Positions 1 to 8,069 of a stretch of DNA of 34,650 nt are shown here, in pieces. Each line of letters begins with the position of its first letter. The stretch's first letter is position 1. The DNA is from Bacteroidota bacterium (lineage in GTDB: Bacteria; Chloroflexota; Anaerolineae; Aggregatilineales; Phototrophicaceae). A program made the position numbers and the translations under genes. Below the pieces are notes generated by a model, which had not been told where the DNA came from, did no database searches, and saw nothing but the letters and a program-made list of their open reading frames with translations. The stretch spans positions 1-34,650 of the forward strand of contig JAPUDW010000347.1 of the NCBI GenBank assembly GCA_027492915.1. The letters run 5' to 3'.

Positions 1-181
1 TGATCTTCCACATGCGGCGGGCGTGTGGCCCTTTACCCAGCGCGTAAGAGCACAGCGCCATCCCCGCCAACGGCATCGTCTCCAACGGCGAGCGGCGGCT
101 GATGCGCTGGAAGCTCGCCAGCGCCGCGTCATATTCCCCTGCTATAAACTGCGCCTGTGCATCAGCAAACTCATGCGGCAT
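1..181 (-). CDS. TPR-like protein, N-terminal part only
   Basis: The minus strand reads an open frame from an ATG at 181 to the window edge, giving about 60 residues that begin MPHEFADAQAQF. The segment AQFIAGEYDAALASFQRI has the small/aromatic/Ala spacing of a tetratricopeptide helix pair (Y..AL..F), followed by a second helix pair with ALCSYALGKGPHA. TPR proteins are protein-binding scaffolds; no catalytic domain is visible in the part shown. It diverges from the VOC gene at 342, with about 160 bp between them that would hold both promoters. The C-terminal part lies outside the window, so the full function cannot be judged. Confidence 0.6.
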   Translation of the reverse strand, partial: MPHEFADAQAQFIAGEYDAALASFQRISRRSPLETMPLAGMALCSYALGKGPHARRMWKI

Positions 182-341
182 AAACCAAACCTATCCTAGA
201 ATTTATTCACACTATTGTCGCACAAACCACCGTCCATTGTGCGTGACGAAATCGTAACGCATTCGAGTGGCGAGGGTAATCCCGTATTATGCATTGGTGA
301 TAAAATGAAGTAAGAACATCTAAAATTTTTGGGCCAACATC

Positions 342-698
342 ATGCTCCGCAAAATCGACTGTGTGATGCTCAAAGTGGATCAACTCGAAGCTGCCGCCGC
401 TTATTACGAGCGGGTATTTGGCCTCAAGCGTCTGTGGAGTGATGATCATTCCGTCGGCATGGGAATGCCAGAAACCGATGCCGAGATCGTGCTGCACAAC
501 TATGCTGACCTCCCCCGCGACCTCAATGTGCATTACCTCGTGAATAACGTGGTGCAGTCGGTAGCTATCCTCACCGCACAGGGCTGTACGGTGAAAGCCG
601 AACCGTTCGACATCGCCATCGGCAAGTGCGCCGTGCTGGATGACCCGTTCGGCAACACCCTCGCTATCCTCGACATGACCAAAGGTGCGCGCACATGA
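342..698 (+). CDS. VOC (glyoxalase/bleomycin resistance fold) protein
   Basis: This 118-residue protein has the paired beta-alpha-beta-beta-beta modules of the vicinal oxygen chelate superfamily. The first module starts IDCVMLKVDQLEAAAAYYERVFGL and the second includes VHYLVNNVVQSVAILTAQG, ending DDPFGNTLAILD, a typical VOC C-terminal strand. The length is normal for a single-domain VOC subunit that dimerises. The usual His/Glu metal ligands of glyoxalase I are not all in place (the first strand has Cys/Val where a His is common), so the substrate and metal dependence are unknown. Its TGA overlaps the ATG of the next gene (ATGA at 695-698), which indicates translational coupling. No strong Shine-Dalgarno is seen before 342. 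Confidence 0.8.
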   Translation: MLRKIDCVMLKVDQLEAAAAYYERVFGLKRLWSDDHSVGMGMPETDAEIVLHNYADLPRDLNVHYLVNNVVQSVAILTAQGCTVKAEPFDIAIGKCAVLDDPFGNTLAILDMTKGART

Positions 699-1576
699 CC
701 GAGACAAATCCTACTCATCATCCCGCCCGCCTCTTCGTCCTGTTGGCACGTCAAGCACCCATCGGTGTGATCTTGCGGCGCGGGCCAAAAGATTGGGTAC
801 AGATGATTAAGTGGCACACCGATACCGACACCTTTGAGGCGGGACAGTGGTTACGGGGAACGGTTGAAGAATATCAGGGAGATTTGTCGCCCGATGGCAA
901 ATTGTTCTTCTACTCTTTTTCTAACCAACAATTGCGTTCCGCGCTGAAAATGCAAAATCGTAAGACAGATAAATTGCTATTTTACGATGCCGTCAGCAAA
1001 CCACCCTACTTTACGGCTTTAGCGCTATGGCAATACATGGATGTGCCGGGTGGTCAATTTTTGGATAACACCACCCTTCGCCTTTATACCTATGCAGGTT
1101 GGCATCCAACTCGGACTATACCGCAACTCAACATTGTCATTCAACGCCATGCTGATGATTCTGAAGGCAGCCCACCCCACCCTAAAAATGTCTTTTTAAG
1201 CAACCAAGAATGGGAAATGATACCGTTAGGACAGTATGAGCAAGGGAAACTTAACCCACCTTATATTTGGAATAAATCTTCTGACAAGTTTGCACTTGAA
1301 ACCAAATACGCTGGTTATGTAGGTGGAAACAAACAAGGTGGTGGTTTTAATCAATCTAATTATCAAATTCGTATTCATGGGGCAACTAACGAGAAACAAT
1401 TACGCTATGTCAACTGGGCAGACTTCGACCAGCAAGGTCGCCTCGTCCTCGCTAAAGATGGTAAGTTGTTCACTGGAACGCTAGATAACGGCGAAATCCA
1501 ACTGACCGAACTCGCCGACTTTAATGCCAACAAGCCCGACCCGCAGCCCGCGCCGGATTGGGCGCAGAAGTGGTAA
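695..1576 (+). CDS. Conserved-looking protein of unknown function
   Basis: A 293-residue soluble protein with no signal peptide or membrane segment; I do not recognise the family. The frame is long, starts on the ATGA overlap with the VOC gene, and has ordinary amino-acid composition, so it is very likely real. Visible features are a DLSPDGKLFFYSF segment near residue 65, resembling a beta-propeller strand (SPDG), many aromatic residues, a Gly-rich stretch GYVGGNKQGGGFNQ near residue 210, and a late YVNWADFDQQGRLVLAKDGKLFTG segment that again looks like a propeller blade. A small beta-propeller or related all-beta fold is a possible reading. The middle of the gene (about 900-1400) is more AT-rich than its flanks, which could indicate acquisition from elsewhere. 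Confidence 0.7.
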   Translation: MTETNPTHHPARLFVLLARQAPIGVILRRGPKDWVQMIKWHTDTDTFEAGQWLRGTVEEYQGDLSPDGKLFFYSFSNQQLRSALKMQNRKTDKLLFYDAVSKPPYFTALALWQYMDVPGGQFLDNTTLRLYTYAGWHPTRTIPQLNIVIQRHADDSEGSPPHPKNVFLSNQEWEMIPLGQYEQGKLNPPYIWNKSSDKFALETKYAGYVGGNKQGGGFNQSNYQIRIHGATNEKQLRYVNWADFDQQGRLVLAKDGKLFTGTLDNGEIQLTELADFNANKPDPQPAPDWAQKW

Positions 1577-1615
1577 GCACCCTATCGACTCATGACTATA
1601 AGCTAACAACTTTAA

Positions 1616-1703
1616 GTTTGAAAAACCAAACAATTCAAACCGCGCCTTCACAAATCGGGTCAAAAACACCCCTATTTTTGCCTGTTCTGCCTGTTTAACA
1701 GGC
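1616..1703. repeat. Dispersed 88-bp repeat, copy A
   Basis: This intergenic block is about 92% identical by eye to 25669-25755. It begins with an inverted pair GTTTGAA...TTCAAAC (1616-1640) and ends with a near-perfect hairpin GCCTGTT-T-AACAGGC (1689-1703). Both copies sit between genes. No transposase is present, so it would be a non-autonomous or REP/MITE-like element. Confidence 0.75.
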
Positions 1704-1783
1704 AATTGAACACACCCAAATCGGAACCATCTACCAACCCCTAACGTCTATATCAGCAGTTCGACAATGAAAGGATACTGTTG

Positions 1784-2608
1784 ATGAAACGCTCACAAAC
1801 AAAACGACTTGTAACCCTACTCAGCATTCTGGTTATGCTGCTCATGACGATTGCAGCCACCTTCGCCGCACCCACTACATCCTATATGGAAACAACCTTG
1901 ACCCCACCGCCCCCCACAACCACACCCGAAAATCAGCCGCCCAAGCCGCTGGTCATGCTTACCATCTACGATCCCTGGCGTATGGTCATTGGCTCTGACG
2001 AACCCACTTTTGTACTTTATGACAACGGCCTCGTCATCTACCAACGCATTGGCTCTGCTGATGCACCCGAATTTGCCTCGGTACAACTCAACGATGACGA
2101 ATTCGAAGCTCTCAAAACTGATTTAAACATCAACGCCGACCTATATGCACTCGAAGCTGATGACACCTACTACCCCAAGACTGACCAACCCTCGAACGTC
2201 ATTGAATTGTTTGACCCTAAACTCGGCGAAAAAACGATCTCGATGTATGGTAACTTGCGGTCAGATGAAGATGCCCGCCAAAACTCGGCACCCAAACCGC
2301 TGATCGACCTATTCGACAAACTGGTTGCCTACAGCCACCCTGATGCCGAAACATGGCTGCCTGAACAGTTCGAAATCATCCTCTGGGAATATAACACCTC
2401 GGATGCTGAACCTTGGCCTACAAATTGGCCTGACCTCAACGACCCAACCACCATCAAACGTGACTCGGTTTACAGCCTGTACATTGACTTCGACCAATAC
2501 GAACGCTTCATGGAACTTCGCAGCACCGCCAATGCCCTTCGTCTCGACGGTCAAAACTGGGCATTCTCGCTCCGCTTCCCGCTGCCGCACGAACGCACCA
2601 CACCCTAA
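1784..2608 (+). CDS. Exported protein with signal peptide, function unknown
   Basis: About 274 residues. I chose the ATG at 1784 over the in-frame TTG at 1781 because an AAAGGA ribosome site (1770-1775) lies 8 nt upstream. The N-terminus has basic residues, then a hydrophobic run (LVTLLSILVMLLMTIAATFA) typical of a Sec signal peptide. A Pro/Thr-rich linker (TLTPPPPTTTPENQPP) follows, then a globular domain of about 200 residues rich in Asp, Tyr and Trp. The domain begins with VMLTIYDPWRMVIGSDEPTFVLYDNGLVIYQR, which looks like paired beta strands. I do not recognise the family. It is monocistronic, ending at a strong bidirectional terminator. Confidence 0.75.
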   Translation: MKRSQTKRLVTLLSILVMLLMTIAATFAAPTTSYMETTLTPPPPTTTPENQPPKPLVMLTIYDPWRMVIGSDEPTFVLYDNGLVIYQRIGSADAPEFASVQLNDDEFEALKTDLNINADLYALEADDTYYPKTDQPSNVIELFDPKLGEKTISMYGNLRSDEDARQNSAPKPLIDLFDKLVAYSHPDAETWLPEQFEIILWEYNTSDAEPWPTNWPDLNDPTTIKRDSVYSLYIDFDQYERFMELRSTANALRLDGQNWAFSLRFPLPHERTTP

Positions 2609-2619
2609 CCTCAAATAAA

Positions 2620-2653
2620 AAGTAGGGAAAAGAAACATTTCTTTTCCCTACTT
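2620..2653. terminator. Bidirectional terminator
   Basis: A perfect 16-bp inverted repeat (AAGTAGGGAAAAGAAA / TTTCTTTTCCCTACTT) with a CA centre lies between two convergent genes. The A-rich left flank and the T-rich arm let it act on both strands. Confidence 0.8.
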
Positions 2654-2739
2654 CCGTATTCACCTTAGCATTCTTGACCTAAGCTAACAGATTATTGCCA
2701 TGTAAATCTTGGCGTTCTTGGCGGTTCAATCCTTCGTTT

Positions 2740-3819
2740 TTAGCCGCCCAACGAGTCCCAAATTTCCAACTTAGACTTCACACGGCTGATAACTTCATCG
2801 GTAAACTCGGTCGTACTGGCTGAACCGGCAAGGTCATTGGTCTTGATTCCGCTCTGTACCGCCTCCAGCACCGACTCGTAAATCGCACGGCTGGCACGGT
2901 TGGCCTTCTCGGTTTTAACATACCGCAGCACGGCTGCACCGGCTAAAATCATCGCCATCGGATTAGCAATATTTTTGCCCTGTAGGCTTGGTGCTGTGCC
3001 ATGTGGTGCTTCGGTCAAAGCCACCTTGACCTCAAAATTCTCATCAAAGCTGAAAATCACCGACTCGGCTCCGGCAATTGTCCCGAACATCTTCATCACC
3101 AAGTCGCTCAGGTTGTCGCCGTCACGATTCAACGCCGGAATAACCAACGATTCGCCTTCGGTACCCAGCAGTAAGGCATAGGTCGCATCAATCAACTGCG
3201 GATCATACTCGACATCCAAGTGCCGTTCATGTGCCGCATCGAGTTCTTCCTTGAACATGCCTTCGTATACCGGACTCACCGTGTACTTCGGCCCACCAAA
3301 CACCTTCGCATTGTTGCGCTGTGCATACCGAAACGTGAACTCCGCTACCGCACGGCAGGTACGCCGTGACAAACGCCGTGTACTGAAAGCCACTTCGTCC
3401 AAGCCTTCACCTTCACGCCATGCTTTTTCGCTGTACTCACCGTCAACCGCCATACGCACCACCGCAATTGGTGCATGTACACCGGCAATCGGTCGCACCG
3501 ATGGAATACGCCGCCCTGTCCGCAGGATCACCTGCCCGTCCACCAATTCACGCAGCAAGGCATTTGGGCTGCCGACATCCCCTTTTTCCGGTGGTGTAAT
3601 GGTCGCCGCTTTGATGCCAAGGCCGGTTTCTTTGATCCGTGCTGCGGCTTCATGGACGACTTTATTCTTGGTTGCACGGCGGTTTTCAAGCGACAAATCG
3701 TAGGTTTCGAAGGTCACATCACAGCCGGTAACGGATGGGTCGATCACACGAAGCGCTTCGTCGAGTAGTTCCTGTCCGGTTTGATCGCCCTGCAAGACGA
3801 TAATGGTTTTGGATGGCAT
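2740..3819 (-). CDS. Isocitrate/isopropylmalate dehydrogenase family protein
   Basis: This 359-residue protein belongs to the NAD(P)-dependent beta-decarboxylating dehydrogenases. Evidence is the N-terminal IIVLQGDQTGQELL strand/loop, an Arg-containing substrate segment (QVILRTGRRIPSVRP), FGGPKYTVSPVYEGMF around the catalytic Lys/Tyr region, NRDGDNLSDLVMKMFGTIAGAES with metal-site Asp residues, and the nucleotide-binding segment ALTEAPHGTAPSLQGKNIANPMAMI. I placed the start at 3819 because family alignment begins there; an upstream ATG (3948) would add an unlike 43-residue leader. The family includes isocitrate, isopropylmalate, homoisocitrate and tartrate dehydrogenases, and the sequence alone does not settle the substrate. 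No leu or TCA genes are adjacent. Confidence 0.85.
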   Translation of the reverse strand: MPSKTIIVLQGDQTGQELLDEALRVIDPSVTGCDVTFETYDLSLENRRATKNKVVHEAAARIKETGLGIKAATITPPEKGDVGSPNALLRELVDGQVILRTGRRIPSVRPIAGVHAPIAVVRMAVDGEYSEKAWREGEGLDEVAFSTRRLSRRTCRAVAEFTFRYAQRNNAKVFGGPKYTVSPVYEGMFKEELDAAHERHLDVEYDPQLIDATYALLLGTEGESLVIPALNRDGDNLSDLVMKMFGTIAGAESVIFSFDENFEVKVALTEAPHGTAPSLQGKNIANPMAMILAGAAVLRYVKTEKANRASRAIYESVLEAVQSGIKTNDLAGSASTTEFTDEVISRVKSKLEIWDSLGG

Positions 3820-3967
3820 GTTATTTCTTTCTGATACGGAATTGTGATTTACCGCATTGTAAGACAGCAAATACTCTTTAGTCGATAGAGAAATACCTTT
3901 CGCCCGCCAAGAACGCAGGTAGAGTTTTGCCGCTGGCAAACCCCGCAACCGCCAAACTATCCACCCA

Positions 3968-4915
3968 TTACCTTTCTAATAAGTCACGCGCTGTTTGCAG
4001 TACCGCTTCTTGCAGCTCCGGTGGATTAATAACGACCGCTTCTTTGCCAAGACCAAATACCAGCATCTTCGCCAGTTCCACCGACTCCATATGCACATCA
4101 ACCGTTAGCCAGCCCTGCTCATCTTCCGGCTCCGCAATTCGAACCCGCCCCGGTGCCAACCACCTAACGAAGTTCAGGCGATTATTGTGCAGCCGCAGCG
4201 TAAAAGCATACTCGGTCATATCCTGTGCAAACTGCTGGACATGCTCGTTCCAGTAACTCGCTAGGTCAAAATCCGGCTGCCGATGAAACCGTGTAGCCAG
4301 CACCTCGATGCTGTGTATTCGTGCCACCCGATACGTACGAAAATCACCTTCTCGTCGCGCAATCAGGTACCACAGACCAGACTTCGCGACTAAACTATAA
4401 GGTTCCACCGCCCGCTCACTCACGTCACCATCATAATTTTCGTAGATCATGCGGATGCAAAGATCATCATAAACCGCTCGCTGCAAGTCATCCCAAAAGG
4501 GCAGTGGCTCAGGGTTATGCCACCACCACAAAGGATCGATGTGGATACGCTGACGGATGTAATCAACGGACGGTTGGTAAGCATTGGGCAGTGCAGCCGC
4601 CAGTTTAAGCAAACTGCTTTCCGCCGCCGCACCAAGGCCAACATCTTTTAACAGTTGGTTGTTGCCGGAAATGAACAAGCTGCGGATTTCGGCTTCTTTT
4701 AGGCCGGTTAACGTTACGCGGTAATTTTCGTCTAATGCCACGCCGCCGCCGTGACCACCATCGGCATAAATCGGGATGCTGGCACCGGACAGTGCATCAA
4801 TGTCTCGCAAGATGGTACGCCGAGACACATCAAGTTCATCAGCCAAGCTTTGCGTGGTCATTTTCCCGCGTGTTTGCAAGAGCATGACAAGCGATAACAA
4901 GCGGTCGGCACGCAT
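3968..4915 (-). CDS. YafY/DeoR-like regulator with HTH_11 and WYL domains
   Basis: About 315 residues. The start at 4915 (MRADRLLSLVMLL) is preceded by AAGGATAAACGG, a good ribosome site; an upstream in-frame ATG at 4966 would include the intergenic dyad. The N-terminus is a winged helix (TTQSLADELDVSRRTILRDIDALSGAS) with a beta-wing (IYADGGHGGGVALDENY). A WYL domain follows (YDDLCIRMIYENYDGDVSERAVEPYSLVAKSGLWYLIARREGDFRTYRVARI) and then a C-terminal WCX-like region. WYL domains sense small or nucleic-acid ligands. It is divergent from the hydrolase at 5020, so it probably controls that gene and itself through the dyad at 4950-4966. Confidence 0.9.
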   Translation of the reverse strand: MRADRLLSLVMLLQTRGKMTTQSLADELDVSRRTILRDIDALSGASIPIYADGGHGGGVALDENYRVTLTGLKEAEIRSLFISGNNQLLKDVGLGAAAESSLLKLAAALPNAYQPSVDYIRQRIHIDPLWWWHNPEPLPFWDDLQRAVYDDLCIRMIYENYDGDVSERAVEPYSLVAKSGLWYLIARREGDFRTYRVARIHSIEVLATRFHRQPDFDLASYWNEHVQQFAQDMTEYAFTLRLHNNRLNFVRWLAPGRVRIAEPEDEQGWLTVDVHMESVELAKMLVFGLGKEAVVINPPELQEAVLQTARDLLER

Positions 4916-4949
4916 CCGTTTATCCTTATTTATCCAGTGCAATTTTTGA

Positions 4950-4966
4950 GTGACACAAGGTGTCAC
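4950..4966. promoter_or_regulatory. Candidate operator in divergent promoter
   Basis: A perfect 7-bp inverted repeat with a 3-nt spacer, GTGACAC-AAG-GTGTCAC, lies in the 104-bp gap between the WYL regulator and the hydrolase. Its size and position fit a dimer binding site for the divergent regulator. That link is inferred from position only. Confidence 0.55.
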
Positions 4967-5019
4967 CCAAACCAGTTTATCATGTAATTAGTGCCGAGAT
5001 ATGGGATAAGGAGACTCCA

Positions 5020-5841
5020 ATGACAGCAACAAAAACAGGCTATATCGAAGTCGATGATGGCAAAATCTATTACGAAGAAGCCGGTGAAGGTGAAACACTG
5101 CTGCTCGGCCACGCCGGATTTGTAGACAGCGGCATGTGGGACGGTCAGTGGGGTGCATTCGCCGAGCAATATCACGTTATTCGCTACGATATGCGCGGCT
5201 TCGGCAAGTCCTCGGTAGCAGAAAAACCACTTTCACGCCGTGCTGAACTTGGCGCAGTGCTCGACCATCTCAAGGTTGAAAAGGCGCATTTGCTCGGCTG
5301 CTCGATGAGCGGCACAACGGTCATTGATTACACATTAGAGCATCCCGAACGAGTCATGTCATTGATCGCTGTATCAGCTAATCCCAGCGGCTTCGAAATG
5401 CAGGGCGAGCCGCCACCCGAATTTATGCAGATGATTCAGGCGGCACAAAAAGGTGATCTTGAGACGGTCAATGAGCTGCAAATTCGCCTATGGATCGACG
5501 GATCGTCGCGCAAACCGAAACAAGTTGACCGCATGGTACGTGAACGGGCGATGGGCATGAATAAGATCGCGGTCGAAAACGGCACCTTTATGAAGGCTGA
5601 CATGCAAGCGAATGATATGCTAACACCGCCAGCAATCGACCGACTGGATAGCATCAAAGTGCCGACGTTGTTGATTGCCGGAGCACTGGACAATTCCGAA
5701 CTTGTGCGGGCAGCGGATGTTATGCAAAAGGGCATCAAAGGCGCACAAAAAGTGATCATGGCGGACACGACCCATGTACCGAATATGGAAAAGCCAAACG
5801 AGTTCAACCAGATTGTGCTGGATTTTCTAAGCAAGGTTTAA
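5020..5841 (+). CDS. Alpha/beta-fold hydrolase
   Basis: About 273 residues. The start at 5020 has AAGGAG six bases upstream; an in-frame ATG at 4960 lies inside the operator dyad and is unlikely. Alpha/beta hydrolase features in order are the oxyanion-hole region LLLGHAGFVDSGMW, the RYDMRGFGKSS loop, the nucleophile elbow GCSMSG (Ser), the acid segment LLIAGALDNSELV (Asp), and the catalytic His in ADTTHVPNMEKP. It is a soluble esterase/lactonase-type enzyme of unknown substrate. Divergence from the WYL regulator suggests substrate-linked control. A hairpin terminator follows. Confidence 0.88.
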   Translation: MTATKTGYIEVDDGKIYYEEAGEGETLLLGHAGFVDSGMWDGQWGAFAEQYHVIRYDMRGFGKSSVAEKPLSRRAELGAVLDHLKVEKAHLLGCSMSGTTVIDYTLEHPERVMSLIAVSANPSGFEMQGEPPPEFMQMIQAAQKGDLETVNELQIRLWIDGSSRKPKQVDRMVRERAMGMNKIAVENGTFMKADMQANDMLTPPAIDRLDSIKVPTLLIAGALDNSELVRAADVMQKGIKGAQKVIMADTTHVPNMEKPNEFNQIVLDFLSKV

Positions 5842-5906
5842 TCCAGCGGCAGCAGACAAAAATGGCCTATTTTGCCTAAATTACCTATCATTTGGGGCTA
5901 AATAGG

Positions 5907-5939
5907 GGTGGGGAAGGCGCAAAACTACGCTTCCCCACC
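5907..5939 (+). terminator. Hairpin terminator after hydrolase
   Basis: A perfect 10-bp stem GGTGGGGAAG / CTTCCCCACC encloses a 13-nt loop. It is not followed by a clear T run, so its strength as an intrinsic terminator is uncertain. Confidence 0.55.
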
Positions 5940-6023
5940 GGACTTATTTCAGGGCTGAGTTTTAAAGTGTTTTAGGGTATGATCGTCAGCTATCTTAACA
6001 AAGATGACCGAGAGGAGCAGATG

Positions 6024-7091
6024 ATGAAGAAGATTATCCTCGTGCTAATGACGGTTATGCTGGTGGTGCTCATGATGAGCATCGGTTCAGGGGCAGTTCT
6101 TGCCCAGACCGCCACCGCTACACCGAGCGGTAGCACAACACAATTTAATTCGAGTGTCACTGTTTTTGGCGTGATCTGTGAAAATCAGGCGATTGTCAAT
6201 CTCAATGGCACGATGGAACCCGCCTACGATGTCTATTACCAAGTGTTTTCTGGCGCACAAGCCGGTGGCACAGCGCTGACCAACTTGCGGCGGGTACAGG
6301 TTGACGGCACCTACGCTTTTAGCGAGGCCGTTCCCTTCAGTGGTGCAACCGTTGCGACCGGCGCAACAGGCAGCGTGAAGGTGTATATCGCCCCCGAAAG
6401 CGCCCCGAACAGCCCCGCTGGCAACATTTTCATTGTCGATGACGTGCAAGATGGTTGTGCCAATGCTCAAAATCCGATTTCGAGCAGCGTTGACACCGGC
6501 GCGGGCGCAGGCACCAGCACCGCGACGACGGCTACCTCGACAGCGGGCCTCATCCGCTCGCCATTTGGCGGTTATATCAACAGTGATGTACCCGTCGTTC
6601 CAGAAGGCGAAGTGGTCATCGGTGCGCGGCAGTTCGTGAATCCGCAGCGTTCGTCCACACCGGGCGTGATTTTCGCTGAATGCGATTCGTACTTGCCAGC
6701 AGCGGCACCCGGCTTGCTGTATGACAACGATAACATCACGATTTTCTTCTCGTGGTACGCTAAGACCGAAGCCCAAGTGCTCGACCATCTGGCGAAGGCA
6801 CAGTATTCGGTACTGTTCCAACGCGCCCCATTGGTTGACCTGAACACCAGCGCGATTACGAAAATCGGCAGCAATTACTGGGTGTTTTTCACCGCCAACA
6901 TTGGCAACCTAAAGCCCGGTCAATATGGTGTGGAATACAAGCTGACATGGTCGGAAGCAACCTTTGATGGTTACGACGACTACGGCCCCGGCACAAATAA
7001 TGTCTCGCAAGGGTCAACATGCAGCTTCACCATCGAACGTAATCCAGATGACTCGCCTGTGGTGTACAACAACATTTACAGCGTGCGTTAA
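6024..7091 (+). CDS. Exported protein, function unknown
   Basis: About 355 residues. The start at 6024 lies six bases after AGGAG; in-frame ATGs at 5979 and 6021 fit the ribosome site less well. A signal peptide (MKKIILVLMTVMLVVLMMSI...AVLAQ) is followed by a low-complexity Thr/Ala/Ser stretch. A beta-rich domain of about 110 residues then contains FNSSVTVFGVICENQAIVNLNG and ends with VDDVQDGCANA. A second linker (GAGAGTSTATTATSTAG) follows. The C-terminal domain contains DDYGPGTNNVSQGSTCSFTIE. Conserved-looking cysteines in each domain could form disulfides. I do not recognise the family; a cell-surface or secreted role is inferred from the signal peptide. A strong terminator follows the gene. 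Confidence 0.75.
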   Translation: MKKIILVLMTVMLVVLMMSIGSGAVLAQTATATPSGSTTQFNSSVTVFGVICENQAIVNLNGTMEPAYDVYYQVFSGAQAGGTALTNLRRVQVDGTYAFSEAVPFSGATVATGATGSVKVYIAPESAPNSPAGNIFIVDDVQDGCANAQNPISSSVDTGAGAGTSTATTATSTAGLIRSPFGGYINSDVPVVPEGEVVIGARQFVNPQRSSTPGVIFAECDSYLPAAAPGLLYDNDNITIFFSWYAKTEAQVLDHLAKAQYSVLFQRAPLVDLNTSAITKIGSNYWVFFTANIGNLKPGQYGVEYKLTWSEATFDGYDDYGPGTNNVSQGSTCSFTIERNPDDSPVVYNNIYSVR

Positions 7092-7148
7092 AAAAGTAAT
7101 CTCTCCCGCTTCATGGCTATGGCTCAAGGGGAGATATCAGATTAGAAT

Positions 7149-7181
7149 ATAAGGGAATGCGATTGGCATTCCCTTATTTTT
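7149..7181 (+). terminator. Intrinsic terminator
   Basis: A 12-bp stem ATAAGGGAATGC / GCATTCCCTTAT with a 5-nt loop runs directly into ATTTTT. This is a textbook intrinsic terminator for the exported-protein gene, and it separates that gene from rsmG. Confidence 0.85.
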
Positions 7182-7218
7182 AATGGGCTATTTTATTTTC
7201 ACGTTCCGGTTAAAACTT

Positions 7219-7932
7219 ATGCAATTCCTCGCTGAACAGGCAGCCGCTCTTTTTCAGATTAGCCTCTCGCCGGAACAACTGGCGCAGTTTGACACGTATG
7301 CCCGCGAACTGGCTGATTGGAGCCAGCGCATGAACCTGACAGCCATCACCGAACTACAAGCCGTACAGGTGCGGCATTTCCTCGACTCGCTGTCCGTAGT
7401 AAAGGCAATTAAACCCTTTACTAATATGCGGGTCATCGACATCGGTACGGGTGCAGGTTTCCCCGGCTTGCCCTTAAAGATTACTTTCCCTGAAATCCGC
7501 ATGACATTAATGGAAGCTACGGGCAAGAAAATTACTTTTTTGCAGCATGTGATTGATACGCTGGGGCTTAAAGATGTCAAGACCCTGAACGCCCGCGCCG
7601 AAGATGCGGGGCAAATGCCTCAGCATCGTGGCAAGTATGATCTGGTGGTAGCGCGGTCGGTAGCACGAATGCCAGTACTGGCGGAATACATGCTGCCACT
7701 GGCGAAGGTCAACGGGCGCTGCATCGCCATGAAAGGCGAAACGGCCTCAGAAGAAGCCAATGATTCCAAACGAGCGCTGGCACTGCTCGGCGGTAAGTTG
7801 GACGGTATCACCGCGTTGCAACTGCCAGAGGTGGCGGATGCCCACTACCTTGTGACCATACAAAAGATCGCCGCAACACCGTCGGCTTATCCCCGCAAGC
7901 CGGGAATGCCCAGCCAAAAACCGCTGGCCTAA
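7219..7932 (+). CDS. rsmG: 16S rRNA (guanine527-N7)-methyltransferase RsmG
   Basis: This 237-residue protein methylates N7 of G527 in 16S rRNA using S-adenosylmethionine. RsmG hallmarks are the N-terminal LSPEQLAQFDTYARELADWSQRMNLTAI segment, the RHFLDSL motif, the SAM-binding loop VIDIGTGAGFPGLPLKI, and a downstream YDLVVARSVARMPVLAEYMLPL segment with the MKG motif after it. The in-frame ATG at 7183 sits in the T-tract of the preceding terminator, so the ATG at 7219 (MQFLAEQ) is preferred; no clear Shine-Dalgarno precedes either. In many bacteria rsmG lies near the origin; here dnaA is 16 kb away. Confidence 0.93.
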   Translation: MQFLAEQAAALFQISLSPEQLAQFDTYARELADWSQRMNLTAITELQAVQVRHFLDSLSVVKAIKPFTNMRVIDIGTGAGFPGLPLKITFPEIRMTLMEATGKKITFLQHVIDTLGLKDVKTLNARAEDAGQMPQHRGKYDLVVARSVARMPVLAEYMLPLAKVNGRCIAMKGETASEEANDSKRALALLGGKLDGITALQLPEVADAHYLVTIQKIAATPSAYPRKPGMPSQKPLA

Positions 7933-8035
7933 CTGGTTCTATTCCCACATCATTGATTCCCATACTCTAGAAAATACTTAGCTGTTGGGCATGGGCTTTA
8001 CGGTCATGTGACACCTATTCATGCTGTGGCGTGTT

Positions 8036-8056
8036 GTTATGCAATATTGCCATAAC
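8036..8056. promoter_or_regulatory. Inverted repeat just before hydrolase start
   Basis: GTTATG and CATAAC flank CAATATTGC, giving an almost fully dyad-symmetric 21-bp site that ends one base before the AAGG of the ribosome site. It could be an operator or an mRNA hairpin limiting access to the start at 8070. Confidence 0.4.
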
Positions 8057-8069
8057 AAGGAAAAGGTGA

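Noticed and set aside
207..707. Minus-strand frame of 166 codons over the VOC gene
   Set aside because: It is antisense to a recognised VOC protein and has no family features.
6087..6821. Long minus-strand frame of 244 codons inside the exported-protein gene
   Set aside because: It is antisense to a gene with a clear signal peptide and ribosome site; its translation is rich in Cys, Arg and His, as in shadow frames.
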